Positions 1-6,915 of a stretch of 64,000 bases of DNA are shown in pieces (the first letter of the stretch is position 1; every line of letters begins with the position of its first letter). The position numbers and the translations under genes were made by a program. The notes under the pieces are model-generated. The model was not told where the DNA came from and made no database searches. It was given only the letters and a program-made list of their open reading frames with translations. The DNA comes from Terriglobia bacterium (GTDB lineage Bacteria; Acidobacteriota; Terriglobia; Terriglobales; Acidobacteriaceae): positions 1 through 64,000 of the forward strand of contig JAIQFO010000008.1 in NCBI GenBank assembly GCA_020073215.1, written 5' to 3'.

Positions 1-202
1 AGAACTTGCGGTATCGCTAAAGCGATACCCTGATACGAATCTGGTATCGCTTGATCGATGCCTTGATACGAAGCAAGTTTGTTGGCAACATGAGCGACTA
101 GATGCATGAGAACTAATAACTGACGACTGATAGCTGGCAACCGACAACTGATAGCTGGCAACTGACAACTGACAACCCGACCTGATAACTGAGACCTTAC
201 TT
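1..202. repeat. intergenic repeats upstream of cydA
   Basis: No gene is visible. Positions 10-29 form a perfect hairpin (GGTATCGCT, loop AA, AGCGATACC) followed by CCTGATACGAA; a second half-copy (GGTATCGCT, then TTGATACGAAG) lies at 43-69. Positions 108-195 hold many degenerate tandem copies of an 8-10 bp unit of the type ACTGACAACTGA/ACTGATAGCTG. The same hairpin type recurs at 48117-48136 and the ACTGA unit at 8076-8197. Any cydA promoter must lie in or between these repeats; none is obvious. Confidence 0.75.
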
Positions 203-1543
203 ATGGACAGCGCACTCTTCATTCACCGCTTGCACTTCGCCTTTACCGCTACGTTTCACTATCTCTTTCCACAGCTCACCATGGGCCTCGCCCTGCTGAT
301 CGTCGTCCTCAAGACGATTGCATTGCGGCGCAACGATCCCGTGTATCACGAGGCGGCTCGCTTCTGGGGAAAGATTTTTGGCATCAATTTCGTGCTGGGT
401 GTAGTCACCGGCATTCCGATGGAATTCCAGTTCGGCACCAACTGGTCGATCTTTTCGCGATTCGCAGGAGGCGTCATCGGACAGACCCTGGCCATGGAAG
501 GCATGTTTGCCTTCTTCCTCGAATCGGCGTTTCTCGGGCTATTTCTTTACGGAGAGAAACGGCTGAGCCCGAAAGCCCACTGGCTGTCGGCCGTCGCCGT
601 CTTTGTGGGGTCGTGGTTGTCGGGCTATTTCATCATCGCCACCGACGCTTTTATGCAGCATCCCGTGGGGTATTTCAAGGCCGCGGACGGGAGTTTGCAA
701 CTGGAGAGCTTCTGGCATTTCGTACTGAACCCATGGGCGGGATGGCAATACGCGCACAACATGAGCGGAGCGGCGATTACCGGCGCGTTCATCATGACGG
801 CGGTGGGCGCGTTCTATCTGCTCTCCGGCAAGTGGACCGAGTACGCCCGCATCTTCGTCCAGACCGGCGTCATTGCCGGCTGCGTGTTCAGCATTCTGCA
901 GATTTTTCCGACCGGTGACCAGCAAGGCAAAATGGTCGCCGACTCGCAACCCGTGACTTTGGCGGCGATGGAGGGATTGTTTCAGGGCAAGACCGCCGCG
1001 CCCTTGCTGATCGTAGGTCAGCCTAATGAACAGCAAGGCAAAATCGATAACCCGCTCGAAGTGCCCGGAATGTTGAGCATGCTGACTTACAGGCGCTGGA
1101 ATGCCAATGTCCGCGGACTCGACGCTTTTCCCAGGCAAGACTGGCCGGGTAACATCCCCTTGCTTTATTACAGTTATCACATCATGGTTGGCCTGGGGAC
1201 GTTCTTTATCGCCGTCATGATCGTCGCATTGCTCCTGCTCTGGCGCGGCAGACTCTTTCACGCGCGCTGGATGCTCTGGATCCTGATGCTGGCGGCGCCT
1301 TTTCCTTATATCGCCAATACCGCCGGATGGATGACCGCGGAACTCGGCCGCCAGCCCTGGCTGATCTATGGGCTGATGCGCACCGAAGCCGGTTACTCCA
1401 AGGTTGTCTCGGCGGGTAATGGCATGTTTACTCTTCTGGGGTTCATGGGCATTTACATGGTGCTGGGCATCTTGGGTCTGTTCCTGCTCCGGCGGGAGAT
1501 TGAACATGGCCCGGTGGCCGCACCGGCGACGGAGGTAAAGTAG
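203..1543 (+). CDS. cydA: cytochrome bd ubiquinol oxidase subunit I
   Basis: Quinol-oxidising subunit of the cytochrome bd terminal oxidase, an inner-membrane complex that reduces O2 to water with high oxygen affinity. The 446-residue product has about nine membrane helices. His19 in the N-terminal helix matches the conserved haem ligand; the family motif GDQQGK (periplasmic quinol region) and a late WMTAELGRQPW motif (GWxxxEhGRQPW type) are present. The quinol loop is short, as in the CIO-type short-loop subfamily, rather than the long E. coli form. The next gene, cydB, starts 2 nt after the stop, so the two are surely cotranscribed. No Shine-Dalgarno stands out before the ATG. No cydX-like small ORF or cydDC transporter genes are seen nearby. 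Confidence 0.96.
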   Translation: MDSALFIHRLHFAFTATFHYLFPQLTMGLALLIVVLKTIALRRNDPVYHEAARFWGKIFGINFVLGVVTGIPMEFQFGTNWSIFSRFAGGVIGQTLAMEGMFAFFLESAFLGLFLYGEKRLSPKAHWLSAVAVFVGSWLSGYFIIATDAFMQHPVGYFKAADGSLQLESFWHFVLNPWAGWQYAHNMSGAAITGAFIMTAVGAFYLLSGKWTEYARIFVQTGVIAGCVFSILQIFPTGDQQGKMVADSQPVTLAAMEGLFQGKTAAPLLIVGQPNEQQGKIDNPLEVPGMLSMLTYRRWNANVRGLDAFPRQDWPGNIPLLYYSYHIMVGLGTFFIAVMIVALLLLWRGRLFHARWMLWILMLAAPFPYIANTAGWMTAELGRQPWLIYGLMRTEAGYSKVVSAGNGMFTLLGFMGIYMVLGILGLFLLRREIEHGPVAAPATEVK

Positions 1544-1545
1544 AT

Positions 1546-2583
1546 ATGGCGAGCCTCTGGTTCTGCATTGTCGCACTAATGGTTGCGACCTATGTCGTGC
1601 TCGACGGATTCGATCTTGGCGCCGGGGCGATTTATCTGATTGCGGCCAAGACCAACGACGAACGGCGCCGCGTGCTGCGCTCGATCGGCCCGGTCTGGGA
1701 TGGGAACGAAGTCTGGTTGCTCGCTGCCGGGGGCGTTCTGTACTTTGCCTTCCCTCAACTCTATGCTTCGAGCTTTAGCGGATTCTATCTCCCGCTGACT
1801 ATTGTCTTATGGCTGCTGATCCTGCGCGCCATCGGCATTGAATTCCGCGCTCACATTGAAAGCGCGGTCTGGCAGGACTTCTTCGACACGACCTTCAGCG
1901 TTTCCAGCATTTTGCTGGCGGTGTTTTTCGGCGCGGCCCTGGGCAACGTGGTGCGCGGAGTTCCGCTGGATGCAACCGGTTATTTCTTTGAGCCGCTCTG
2001 GACCACCTTCAAGCTCGGACCGCAGACGGGAATCCTGGATTGGTATACGGTACTTATCGGCGTCATGGCGTTAGTAACTCTGACCGCCCACGGTTCTTAC
2101 TACATCGCCCTCAAAACCGACGAAGACCTTGGCCGCCGCGCCCGGGGATTCGCCCTGCTCTGCTGGCCGGTGCAGTTCTTTCTGACCTTTAGTGCTCTGG
2201 TTGCAACTTATTTCATTCGTCCGGAAATCATGGCGAACTACGAAAAACACAAGATCGGGATCCTGGTTCCGATCGTTGTGGCCGCCAGCCTGGCCGTGAT
2301 GCTCTGGGCCAACCCCAAGGGCAAAGGGAAACTAGCTTTCGTTGCCTCCAGCCTGTATGTCACCTTTATGCTGGTGGGGGCGGCGTTTGCGCTCTATCCG
2401 GTTGTATTGCCGGCCCGCGACCACCGATACGACCTCACCATCTACAACACCGCCGCCGGCAGTCATGGATTGAGCGTCGGCTTGGTTTGGTGGACGTTGG
2501 GCGCGGTGCTAGCGGTAGCGTATTTTTCGTTTGTATACCGCATGTTTCGCGGCAAAGTGCAATTGGGAGAAGGACACTACTAG
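1546..2583 (+). CDS. cydB: cytochrome bd ubiquinol oxidase subunit II
   Basis: Second subunit of the bd oxidase, which packs against CydA and stabilises the haem sites. The 345-residue product carries the typical N-terminal signature of CydB (helix with LDGFDLGAG at about residues 20-28, then GPVWDGNEVWL near 47-57) and eight to nine hydrophobic helices. It begins 2 nt after the cydA stop, overlapping the cydA tail's Shine-Dalgarno-like GGAGG. The stop at 2581-2583 abuts a long intergenic inverted repeat (2585-2716). Length and order match the usual cydAB operon. Its presence suggests growth under low or fluctuating oxygen. Confidence 0.95.
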   Translation: MASLWFCIVALMVATYVVLDGFDLGAGAIYLIAAKTNDERRRVLRSIGPVWDGNEVWLLAAGGVLYFAFPQLYASSFSGFYLPLTIVLWLLILRAIGIEFRAHIESAVWQDFFDTTFSVSSILLAVFFGAALGNVVRGVPLDATGYFFEPLWTTFKLGPQTGILDWYTVLIGVMALVTLTAHGSYYIALKTDEDLGRRARGFALLCWPVQFFLTFSALVATYFIRPEIMANYEKHKIGILVPIVVAASLAVMLWANPKGKGKLAFVASSLYVTFMLVGAAFALYPVVLPARDHRYDLTIYNTAAGSHGLSVGLVWWTLGAVLAVAYFSFVYRMFRGKVQLGEGHY

Positions 2584-2584
2584 G

Positions 2585-2716
2585 GATTGCAGAGGTCAGA
2601 GGTCAGATTGCAGAAGTGAACCGCTCCGACGCAAACAGTACCGTGAGCCCTTGAGCTCTTACTTCCGCAATCTGACTTCTGACCTCTGCAATTGTTGTTC
2701 TGATCTCTGCAATCCC
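2585..2716. repeat. snap-back repeat, family A copy 1
   Basis: Left arm 2585-2617 contains two units of AGAGGTC followed by AGATTGCAGAAGT; right arm 2661-2692 is its approximate reverse complement (ACTTCCGCAATCTGACTTCT, then GACCTCTGCAAT), with a further TGATCTCTGCAATCC at 2701-2715. The loop of about 43 nt is unrelated to the loops of the other three copies (35160-35265, 62152-62254, 63457-63540). The transcript could fold into a long hairpin; no T-run follows, so it is not a classic terminator. Confidence 0.8.
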
Positions 2717-2757
2717 TCGACATCGCGCTAGTGTCATCGCTAGTCCTTTCGGTCCCG

Positions 2758-2763
2758 TATAAT
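2758..2763 (+). promoter_or_regulatory. TATAAT -10 element of mrp, leaderless spacing
   Basis: A perfect TATAAT ends 6 nt before the ATG at 2770, so transcription would begin at or next to the start codon. No convincing -35 hexamer is seen 16-18 bp upstream. The AGGGG directly before the ATG is too close to act as a Shine-Dalgarno. Confidence 0.5.
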
Positions 2764-2769
2764 CAGGGG

Positions 2770-3618
2770 ATGAGCTCGCATTCCCATCTTCCCGGCCAGC
2801 AACAGCCCACTCCTCAACCTCTTCCTGGCGTCAATGCCATCATCGCCGTCGGTTCCGGCAAGGGAGGCGTCGGCAAGACCACGCTTTCGGTCAATCTCGC
2901 AATCGCCCTCAGCAAGATGGGCCACAAAGTAGGATTGCTCGACGGGGACGTCTATGGTCCGAACGTCCCGCTGATGCTCGGCACCAGCGAGCAGCCCAAA
3001 GTGATAGGCGAAGGCCAGATCGCGCCCATCAATTCGTACGGCCTGAAGGTCATCTCGGTCGGCTTCCTCAATCCCGGAGACAAGCCGCTGATCTGGCGCG
3101 GTCCGATGTTGCACTCGATCATGAAGCAGTTCCTGGGGTCGGTGCAGTGGGGTCTGCTCGACTATCTCGTTATCGATCTTCCTCCCGGAACCGGCGACGT
3201 GGCCCTCTCGCTGATTCAGACGGTGCCGCTGACGGGAGCCATCGTGGTCTCCACGCCCTCGGACGTGGCGCTGCAGGATGCGCGCAAGGCCATCGAGATG
3301 TTCCGCCAGATGAAAGTGGACATCGTCGGCATGGTCGAAAACATGAGCTACTTCGTGTGTCCGCACTGCCAGCACGAAATCGACATTTTCTCGCGCGGCG
3401 GCGCGGAGCGGACGGCGAAACAATTCGACATTGCCTACCTGGGCGGCGTAGAACTCGATCCGGAGATTCGCAAATCAGGCGACGGCGGCGTTCCTTCCGT
3501 GCTTCAGGGGGAGGACTCACCCCATGCGAAGTCGCTGTTCGCATTCGCCCGCAACGTGGCGGCGCGGGTCGAGGAGATCAAAGCCGGCAGTTCGGAAAGT
3601 GTGATTCAGATTCAGTAG
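2770..3618 (+). CDS. mrp: Mrp/ApbC/NBP35-family P-loop ATPase (Fe-S cluster carrier)
   Basis: Cytosolic P-loop NTPase that binds and transfers iron-sulfur clusters to apo-proteins. The 282-residue form chosen here starts at the ATG at 2770 (an upstream in-frame GTG at 2731 would add 13 residues but overlaps the promoter). It shows the deviant Walker A GSGKGGVGKTT, DGDVYGPN, the switch DLPPGTGD, and the CPHC pair that carries the bridging cluster in the family. The N-terminal MIP18/DUF59 domain of some homologues is absent. It follows cydAB but is separated by a 130-nt repeat and has its own -10 element, so it is probably transcribed separately. Confidence 0.93.
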   Translation: MSSHSHLPGQQQPTPQPLPGVNAIIAVGSGKGGVGKTTLSVNLAIALSKMGHKVGLLDGDVYGPNVPLMLGTSEQPKVIGEGQIAPINSYGLKVISVGFLNPGDKPLIWRGPMLHSIMKQFLGSVQWGLLDYLVIDLPPGTGDVALSLIQTVPLTGAIVVSTPSDVALQDARKAIEMFRQMKVDIVGMVENMSYFVCPHCQHEIDIFSRGGAERTAKQFDIAYLGGVELDPEIRKSGDGGVPSVLQGEDSPHAKSLFAFARNVAARVEEIKAGSSESVIQIQ

Positions 3619-3639
3619 CGCGTGGCTCGCAGACTTTCC

Positions 3640-3710
3640 CGGCGGCCAACTTCTCGAAAAGCACGAGAAGTACCCCCCATTGATTCTCTGACCAATATTT
3701 AGCGGCGGGC
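3640..3710. repeat. left copy of a diverged repeat pair flanking the next gene
   Basis: Contains CCAACTTCTCGAAAAGCACG, AGAAG, then ACCCCCCA and CAATATTTAG. A diverged direct copy lies at about 4338-4415 (CCACTTGTCGAGAAAGCGCG, CACCCCAG, CAATATTTTAGGG). The two copies bracket the secreted-protein gene 3757-4188. Confidence 0.5.
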
Positions 3711-3756
3711 TCTATGCTTACCCGCCGGGAATGGGGCTACCCACGTCACGCAGGCA

Positions 3757-4188
3757 TCAGTTTCCACGGCGTGGTCCGCGGGACCATTGCGGGATGCCCT
3801 GAGCATTTCGCAAGACCAGGGTCTTTCCGTCCTTTGTGATCTCCCGCGCGAGCAGGGCTTCCTTGCCGGCGATCGTAACTTTGGACCCTACGACCTCAAT
3901 CGTGTCCCCCTTGGCAAACGTGAACTTCTGCTGGGCGATGTAAGCTGAGGGACCGACGTGGACGTCGAACGTTGCGGCGTCGGTTTTCAGGACCAGGTGC
4001 GTGCCGCTCCAGCCTCTTCTGCCTGTTTGTTGTTGAACATCTTCGATTGTTCCCTTAACCGTTACTTCGGTCTTTGGGTCATACATGGACGTTCCTGTGC
4101 CGTATCCTCGACCTTGAGCGAAGGCGGCCGTGGTTGCGAATGTGAATGCGAGGCTTGCTCCTATCAGTAACGAGACCCAGGATTTCAT
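3757..4188 (-). CDS. small secreted protein with OB-fold-like domain
   Basis: The 143-residue product begins at the ATG at 4188, preceded by an AGGAGCG Shine-Dalgarno; a longer frame extends upstream but without support. Residues 1-23 are a clear signal peptide ending AAFAQG. The mature part (MYDPKTEVTVKGTIEDVQ, later FAKGDTIEVVGSKVTIAGKE) reads as one small beta-barrel: short beta strands, a V-K-G-T-I start and a G-D-x-I-E-V-x-G middle, as in secreted OB-fold-like proteins often annotated only as DNA-binding or hypothetical. The C-terminus is basic and Arg/Gly rich. No enzyme motif is seen and the function is unknown. It stands alone, flanked by a diverged repeat pair. Confidence 0.75.
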   Translation of the reverse strand: MKSWVSLLIGASLAFTFATTAAFAQGRGYGTGTSMYDPKTEVTVKGTIEDVQQQTGRRGWSGTHLVLKTDAATFDVHVGPSAYIAQQKFTFAKGDTIEVVGSKVTIAGKEALLAREITKDGKTLVLRNAQGIPQWSRGPRRGN

Positions 4189-4518
4189 GACTACGCTCCT
4201 TCTTTCCTCGTCGGCACTACGGGCCAAAGCCCATGACGCCTCGTAGATGTAGATTACACCTAGATGAAAAACTCTTCTACTGCGAACGCGTGGAGAAAGA
4301 AAGGCTGACTTCCAGCCGGACATGAAGAGGTGGGCAGCGGCCCACTTGTCGAGAAAGCGCGAAAAGCGGGGCACCCCAGTTTTGCCGCTGTCAATATTTT
4401 AGGGACCACCCGCTCTCGTACCGGCCCGCCGGAGATGTGGGCCGCCGGCCCTTCCACTTGCGGAGGTTGCAGGTTACGCTGAGCGCAGCTAAATTAGGTG
4501 CGAGAGTTGGAGTTGCAC
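4189..4518. other. intergenic region, about 330 bp
   Basis: No gene is supported. It holds the right copy of the repeat that flanks the preceding gene (about 4338-4415) and a GGGCCAAAGCCCATG-type short palindrome near 4221-4235. GC-rich stems around 4420-4455 (GGCCCGCC and GGGCCGCCGGCCC) could fold, but no T-run follows. Confidence 0.5.
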
Positions 4519-5019
4519 ATGAAAAGGTCGGTCGCAGTCAGCCACCCCACGAAGCCAACGCCGGGCTTCGTGGGGGCCCCGGTGGAATCTGCCTCGGCAT
4601 TCATCGACGAGAAGATCAACGAACTTGGGGACTGGCGCGGAAAGACGCTCGCGAAAGTGCGCGAAATCATACACGCGGCAGACCCTGAGATCGTCGAAGA
4701 GCGGAAGTGGGTCAGGCCGACCTCGCCGGGGACTCCCGTCTTCTCCCACAGCGGCATCGTCTGTACGGGAGAGACGTACAAGAACGTCGTCAAGATGACA
4801 TTTGCCAAGGGAGCTCGGTTGCAGGACCCTTCCGGTCTATTCAACTCCAGCCTCGACGGGAATGTCCGGCGCGCCATCGACATCCACGAAGGCGACAAGG
4901 TCGATGAGACGGCCTTGAAGGATCTTATCCGCGCTGCCGTGGCGCTCAATCTCAAGGGCAAGAGCAAGCCGAAGCCCCGGTCGAAGTCCCGGCGAGCGAG
5001 CAGCAAGCGGGCCGACTAG
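4519..5019 (+). CDS. DUF1801 domain protein
   Basis: The 166-residue product belongs to the DUF1801 (YdhG-like) family, small cytosolic proteins of the same fold as bacterial frataxin-like iron chaperones; the biochemical role is not established. The conserved part begins near residue 30 (FIDEKINELGDWRGKTL), followed by ADPEIVEERKWVRP and a late VKMTFAKGARL segment; the tail is Lys/Arg-rich. The ATG at 4519 has GGAG seven nt upstream, better than the GTG at 4498. Residues 7-23 (SHPTKPTPGFVGAPVES) are encoded by a palindromic repeat element (4535-4585), so either the repeat has been domesticated as an N-terminal extension or the true start is further in. Confidence 0.82.
   Translation: MKRSVAVSHPTKPTPGFVGAPVESASAFIDEKINELGDWRGKTLAKVREIIHAADPEIVEERKWVRPTSPGTPVFSHSGIVCTGETYKNVVKMTFAKGARLQDPSGLFNSSLDGNVRRAIDIHEGDKVDETALKDLIRAAVALNLKGKSKPKPRSKSRRASSKRAD
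4535..4585. repeat. palindromic element family F, stand-alone copy inside a reading frame
   Basis: Stem CCCCACGAAGCC / GGCTTCGTGGGG with loop AACGCCG, followed by GCCCCGGTG. The same element, with stem CCCCGTCAAGCC / GGCTTGAAGGGG and loop AACACCG, is found at 8972-9013 inserted in the loop of another repeat. Stem changes are largely compensated between the copies. Confidence 0.7.
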
Positions 5020-5115
5020 CTTCATCGCAGGTTCCGGCCATATCTATTCACACACCTGAGCACGCACAGAGGGGGCGCTCTAAGAGGGTCCCTTTTCCCT
5101 CCTCCCCGCTCATCC

Positions 5116-5162
5116 TTGACACCCCCGCCACCACTCCCTAGAATTCCAATTAGGCGTGGTGG
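5116..5162 (+). promoter_or_regulatory. hrcA operon promoter with overlapping inverted repeat
   Basis: TTGACA (5116-5121), a 17-bp spacer and TAGAAT (5139-5144) form a near-consensus housekeeping promoter. An imperfect palindrome overlaps it: CCACCAC (5128-5134) and CCTA (5137-5140) pair with TAGG (5151-5154) and GTGGTGG (5156-5162). It is placed to act as an operator. It does not match CIRCE (TTAGCACTC-N9-GAGTGCTAA) in arms or spacing. Confidence 0.7.
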
Positions 5163-5230
5163 AATCTTAATCTAAGCCACTGCATCTAAAGAATTTAGAG
5201 GGGCGGTTCGGCTCCCAGACTCAGGTTGAT

Positions 5231-6280
5231 ATGCCAGCAGGGCCAGCGGGCGGACGGGAACGCGAAATCCTGACCGCCATTGTCGAGACATTCATCGCCA
5301 GCGGAGAGCCGGTGGGGTCGCGCACGCTGGCGCGGTCCAGTCGCGAGGGGTTGAGTGCGGCTACGATCCGGAATGTGATGGCGGATCTGGCCGACGCCGG
5401 GTATCTCGAGCAACCGCACGCTTCGGCGGGGCGCGTCCCTACGGCGGAGGCTTATCGCTATTACGTCGAGCAACTGAGTGGCGAGGTTCATCTCTCGCAC
5501 GAGAACCAGAGCATTATTCAGGACACTTTGACCGGCGTCACCGATGTAGCCGAGTTCATGGAGCGGACTTCGCATGTGCTCTCCCTGATCTCGCACAGCG
5601 TTGGCGTGACCGTCGCTACCAGCGGGTCGCGGAATGCGCTGGAGCATGTTTATTTTTCACGCTTGGGCGATCAGAAGGTGCTGGCGGTGGTGGTGACGCG
5701 CTCGGGAGTGGTGCGGGACCGCGTGCTGCGGCTGGATATTCCGCAGTCCGATCTCGATTTGGCCGCGCGCTACATCAATGAAAATTTTCGCGGCTGGACG
5801 ATGGATGACATGCGGGCTGAACTGGCTCGGCGGCTGGAACAAGAACGCAGTGAGTACGACCGGTTGATGAAGTCGATTGAGCAACTCTACAAGCAAGGCG
5901 CGCTGGCTTCGACCGACGACACGCAAGCGGTGTTCGTGGAAGGAGCTGCGAACCTGATTGCGAATCAGGTGACCGGCGAGGAAGATCGGCAGCGCTTGCA
6001 GGACATGTTGCGGACGCTTGAAGAAAAAGAAAAGGTTGTAAAGCTGCTCAGCGCTTATCTGGACACGCGGCAGGAGGCGGTGCGCGTGGTGATTGGGCTC
6101 GACCAGGCGCTGCCGTCGATGCAGAATTTTGTCCTCATTGGCGCGCCCGCGCGCGTGGGCGGCGAGGTGATGGGGTCGCTGGCCGTGATTGGACCTACGC
6201 GGCTCGATTATCAACATACCATGTCGGCCGTGTCGTACATTGCGCGGCTGTTTGACAAACTTTTGAACGAATCGGAGTAA
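5231..6280 (+). CDS. hrcA: heat-inducible transcription repressor HrcA
   Basis: Repressor of class I heat-shock genes that binds operator DNA when stabilised by GroEL. The 349-residue product has an N-terminal winged helix (REILTAIVETFIASGEPVGS, then SAATIRNVMADLADAGYLEQPHASAGRVPT), the classic HrcA signature, followed by the GAF-like and inserted dimerisation domains. It heads the cluster hrcA-grpE-dnaJ, with 9 nt to grpE. A strong sigma-70 type promoter overlapped by an inverted repeat lies 70-115 nt upstream, so autoregulation is likely, although the operator is not canonical CIRCE. dnaK is absent from the cluster. Confidence 0.95.
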   Translation: MPAGPAGGREREILTAIVETFIASGEPVGSRTLARSSREGLSAATIRNVMADLADAGYLEQPHASAGRVPTAEAYRYYVEQLSGEVHLSHENQSIIQDTLTGVTDVAEFMERTSHVLSLISHSVGVTVATSGSRNALEHVYFSRLGDQKVLAVVVTRSGVVRDRVLRLDIPQSDLDLAARYINENFRGWTMDDMRAELARRLEQERSEYDRLMKSIEQLYKQGALASTDDTQAVFVEGAANLIANQVTGEEDRQRLQDMLRTLEEKEKVVKLLSAYLDTRQEAVRVVIGLDQALPSMQNFVLIGAPARVGGEVMGSLAVIGPTRLDYQHTMSAVSYIARLFDKLLNESE

Positions 6281-6289
6281 TCGAGAAGT

Positions 6290-6892
6290 ATGGGTAAGGG
6301 AAACGGAAAGACCGATGCTGGGCTTGATCTCGAGCACGAACTTCCGGCCGCGGAAGGTGGAGAAGAAGCTGCGCCTGCCGAAGCCGTGGCCAAACCGGCC
6401 GAGGTCGGTGCGGGATCGGAAACCGAACAGCTTAAGGCCGAGCGCGATGCGCTTCTGGACCGACTGGCCCGCCTGCAGGCGGAATTCGACAATGCCCGCA
6501 AGCGCGCGGTGCGTGAACAGCAGGAATTCCGCGAATTCGCTGCCGCCGACGTCATCAGGAACTTTCTGCCGATTCTCGACAGCTTCGAGCGCGCGCTGAT
6601 GGCCGCCGGCGGCAACTCCAATTCCAAATCCAGTTCGAACTCCAACGACTTCCGCAACGGCGTTGAGCTCATCTACCGGCAGTTTCAGGATGCGCTCCAG
6701 AAAATGGGAGTGCAGCCGATTCCGGCGATGGGGCAGGCGTTCGATCCGCGGGTTCACGAAGCGGTCGAAATGGTCGATACGACCGAGGTTGCTGATCACC
6801 AGGTCTTCGACGAACTGCAGCGCGGCTACAAGTATAAGGATCGCCTGTTGCGTCCCGCGATGGTGCGGGTCGCCCGCAATACCCGCGGATAA
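6290..6892 (+). CDS. grpE: nucleotide exchange factor GrpE
   Basis: Cytosolic dimeric cochaperone that releases ADP from DnaK. The 200-residue product has a poorly conserved acidic N-terminus, a long coiled-coil helix (about residues 40-85, QLKAERDALLDRLARLQAEF), and the C-terminal beta domain with GQAFDPRVHEAVE and the end LRPAMVRVAR. A low-complexity stretch (NSNSKSSSNSN, about residues 106-118) sits in the loop before FRNGVELIYRQF; comparable Ser-Asn tracts occur in panC and the TPR gene of this window. It lies 9 nt after hrcA and 23 nt before the dnaJ start used here. Confidence 0.95.
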   Translation: MGKGNGKTDAGLDLEHELPAAEGGEEAAPAEAVAKPAEVGAGSETEQLKAERDALLDRLARLQAEFDNARKRAVREQQEFREFAAADVIRNFLPILDSFERALMAAGGNSNSKSSSNSNDFRNGVELIYRQFQDALQKMGVQPIPAMGQAFDPRVHEAVEMVDTTEVADHQVFDELQRGYKYKDRLLRPAMVRVARNTRG

Positions 6893-6915
6893 TACGATTT
6901 ACAATTTCAGCTGAT

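Noticed and set aside
108..195. CRISPR array in the ACTGACAACTGA repeats
   Set aside because: Units are 8-10 bp, degenerate and without regular spacers; no cas genes are in the window.
539..1576. 345-codon minus-strand frame opposite cydA and cydB
   Set aside because: It is a shadow of GC-rich coding DNA; the translation is rich in Arg/His/Gln with no domain, and cydA is certain.
2661..2716. Rho-independent terminator after cydB
   Set aside because: The stem is long but no T-run follows on either strand; it is a member of the dispersed family A.
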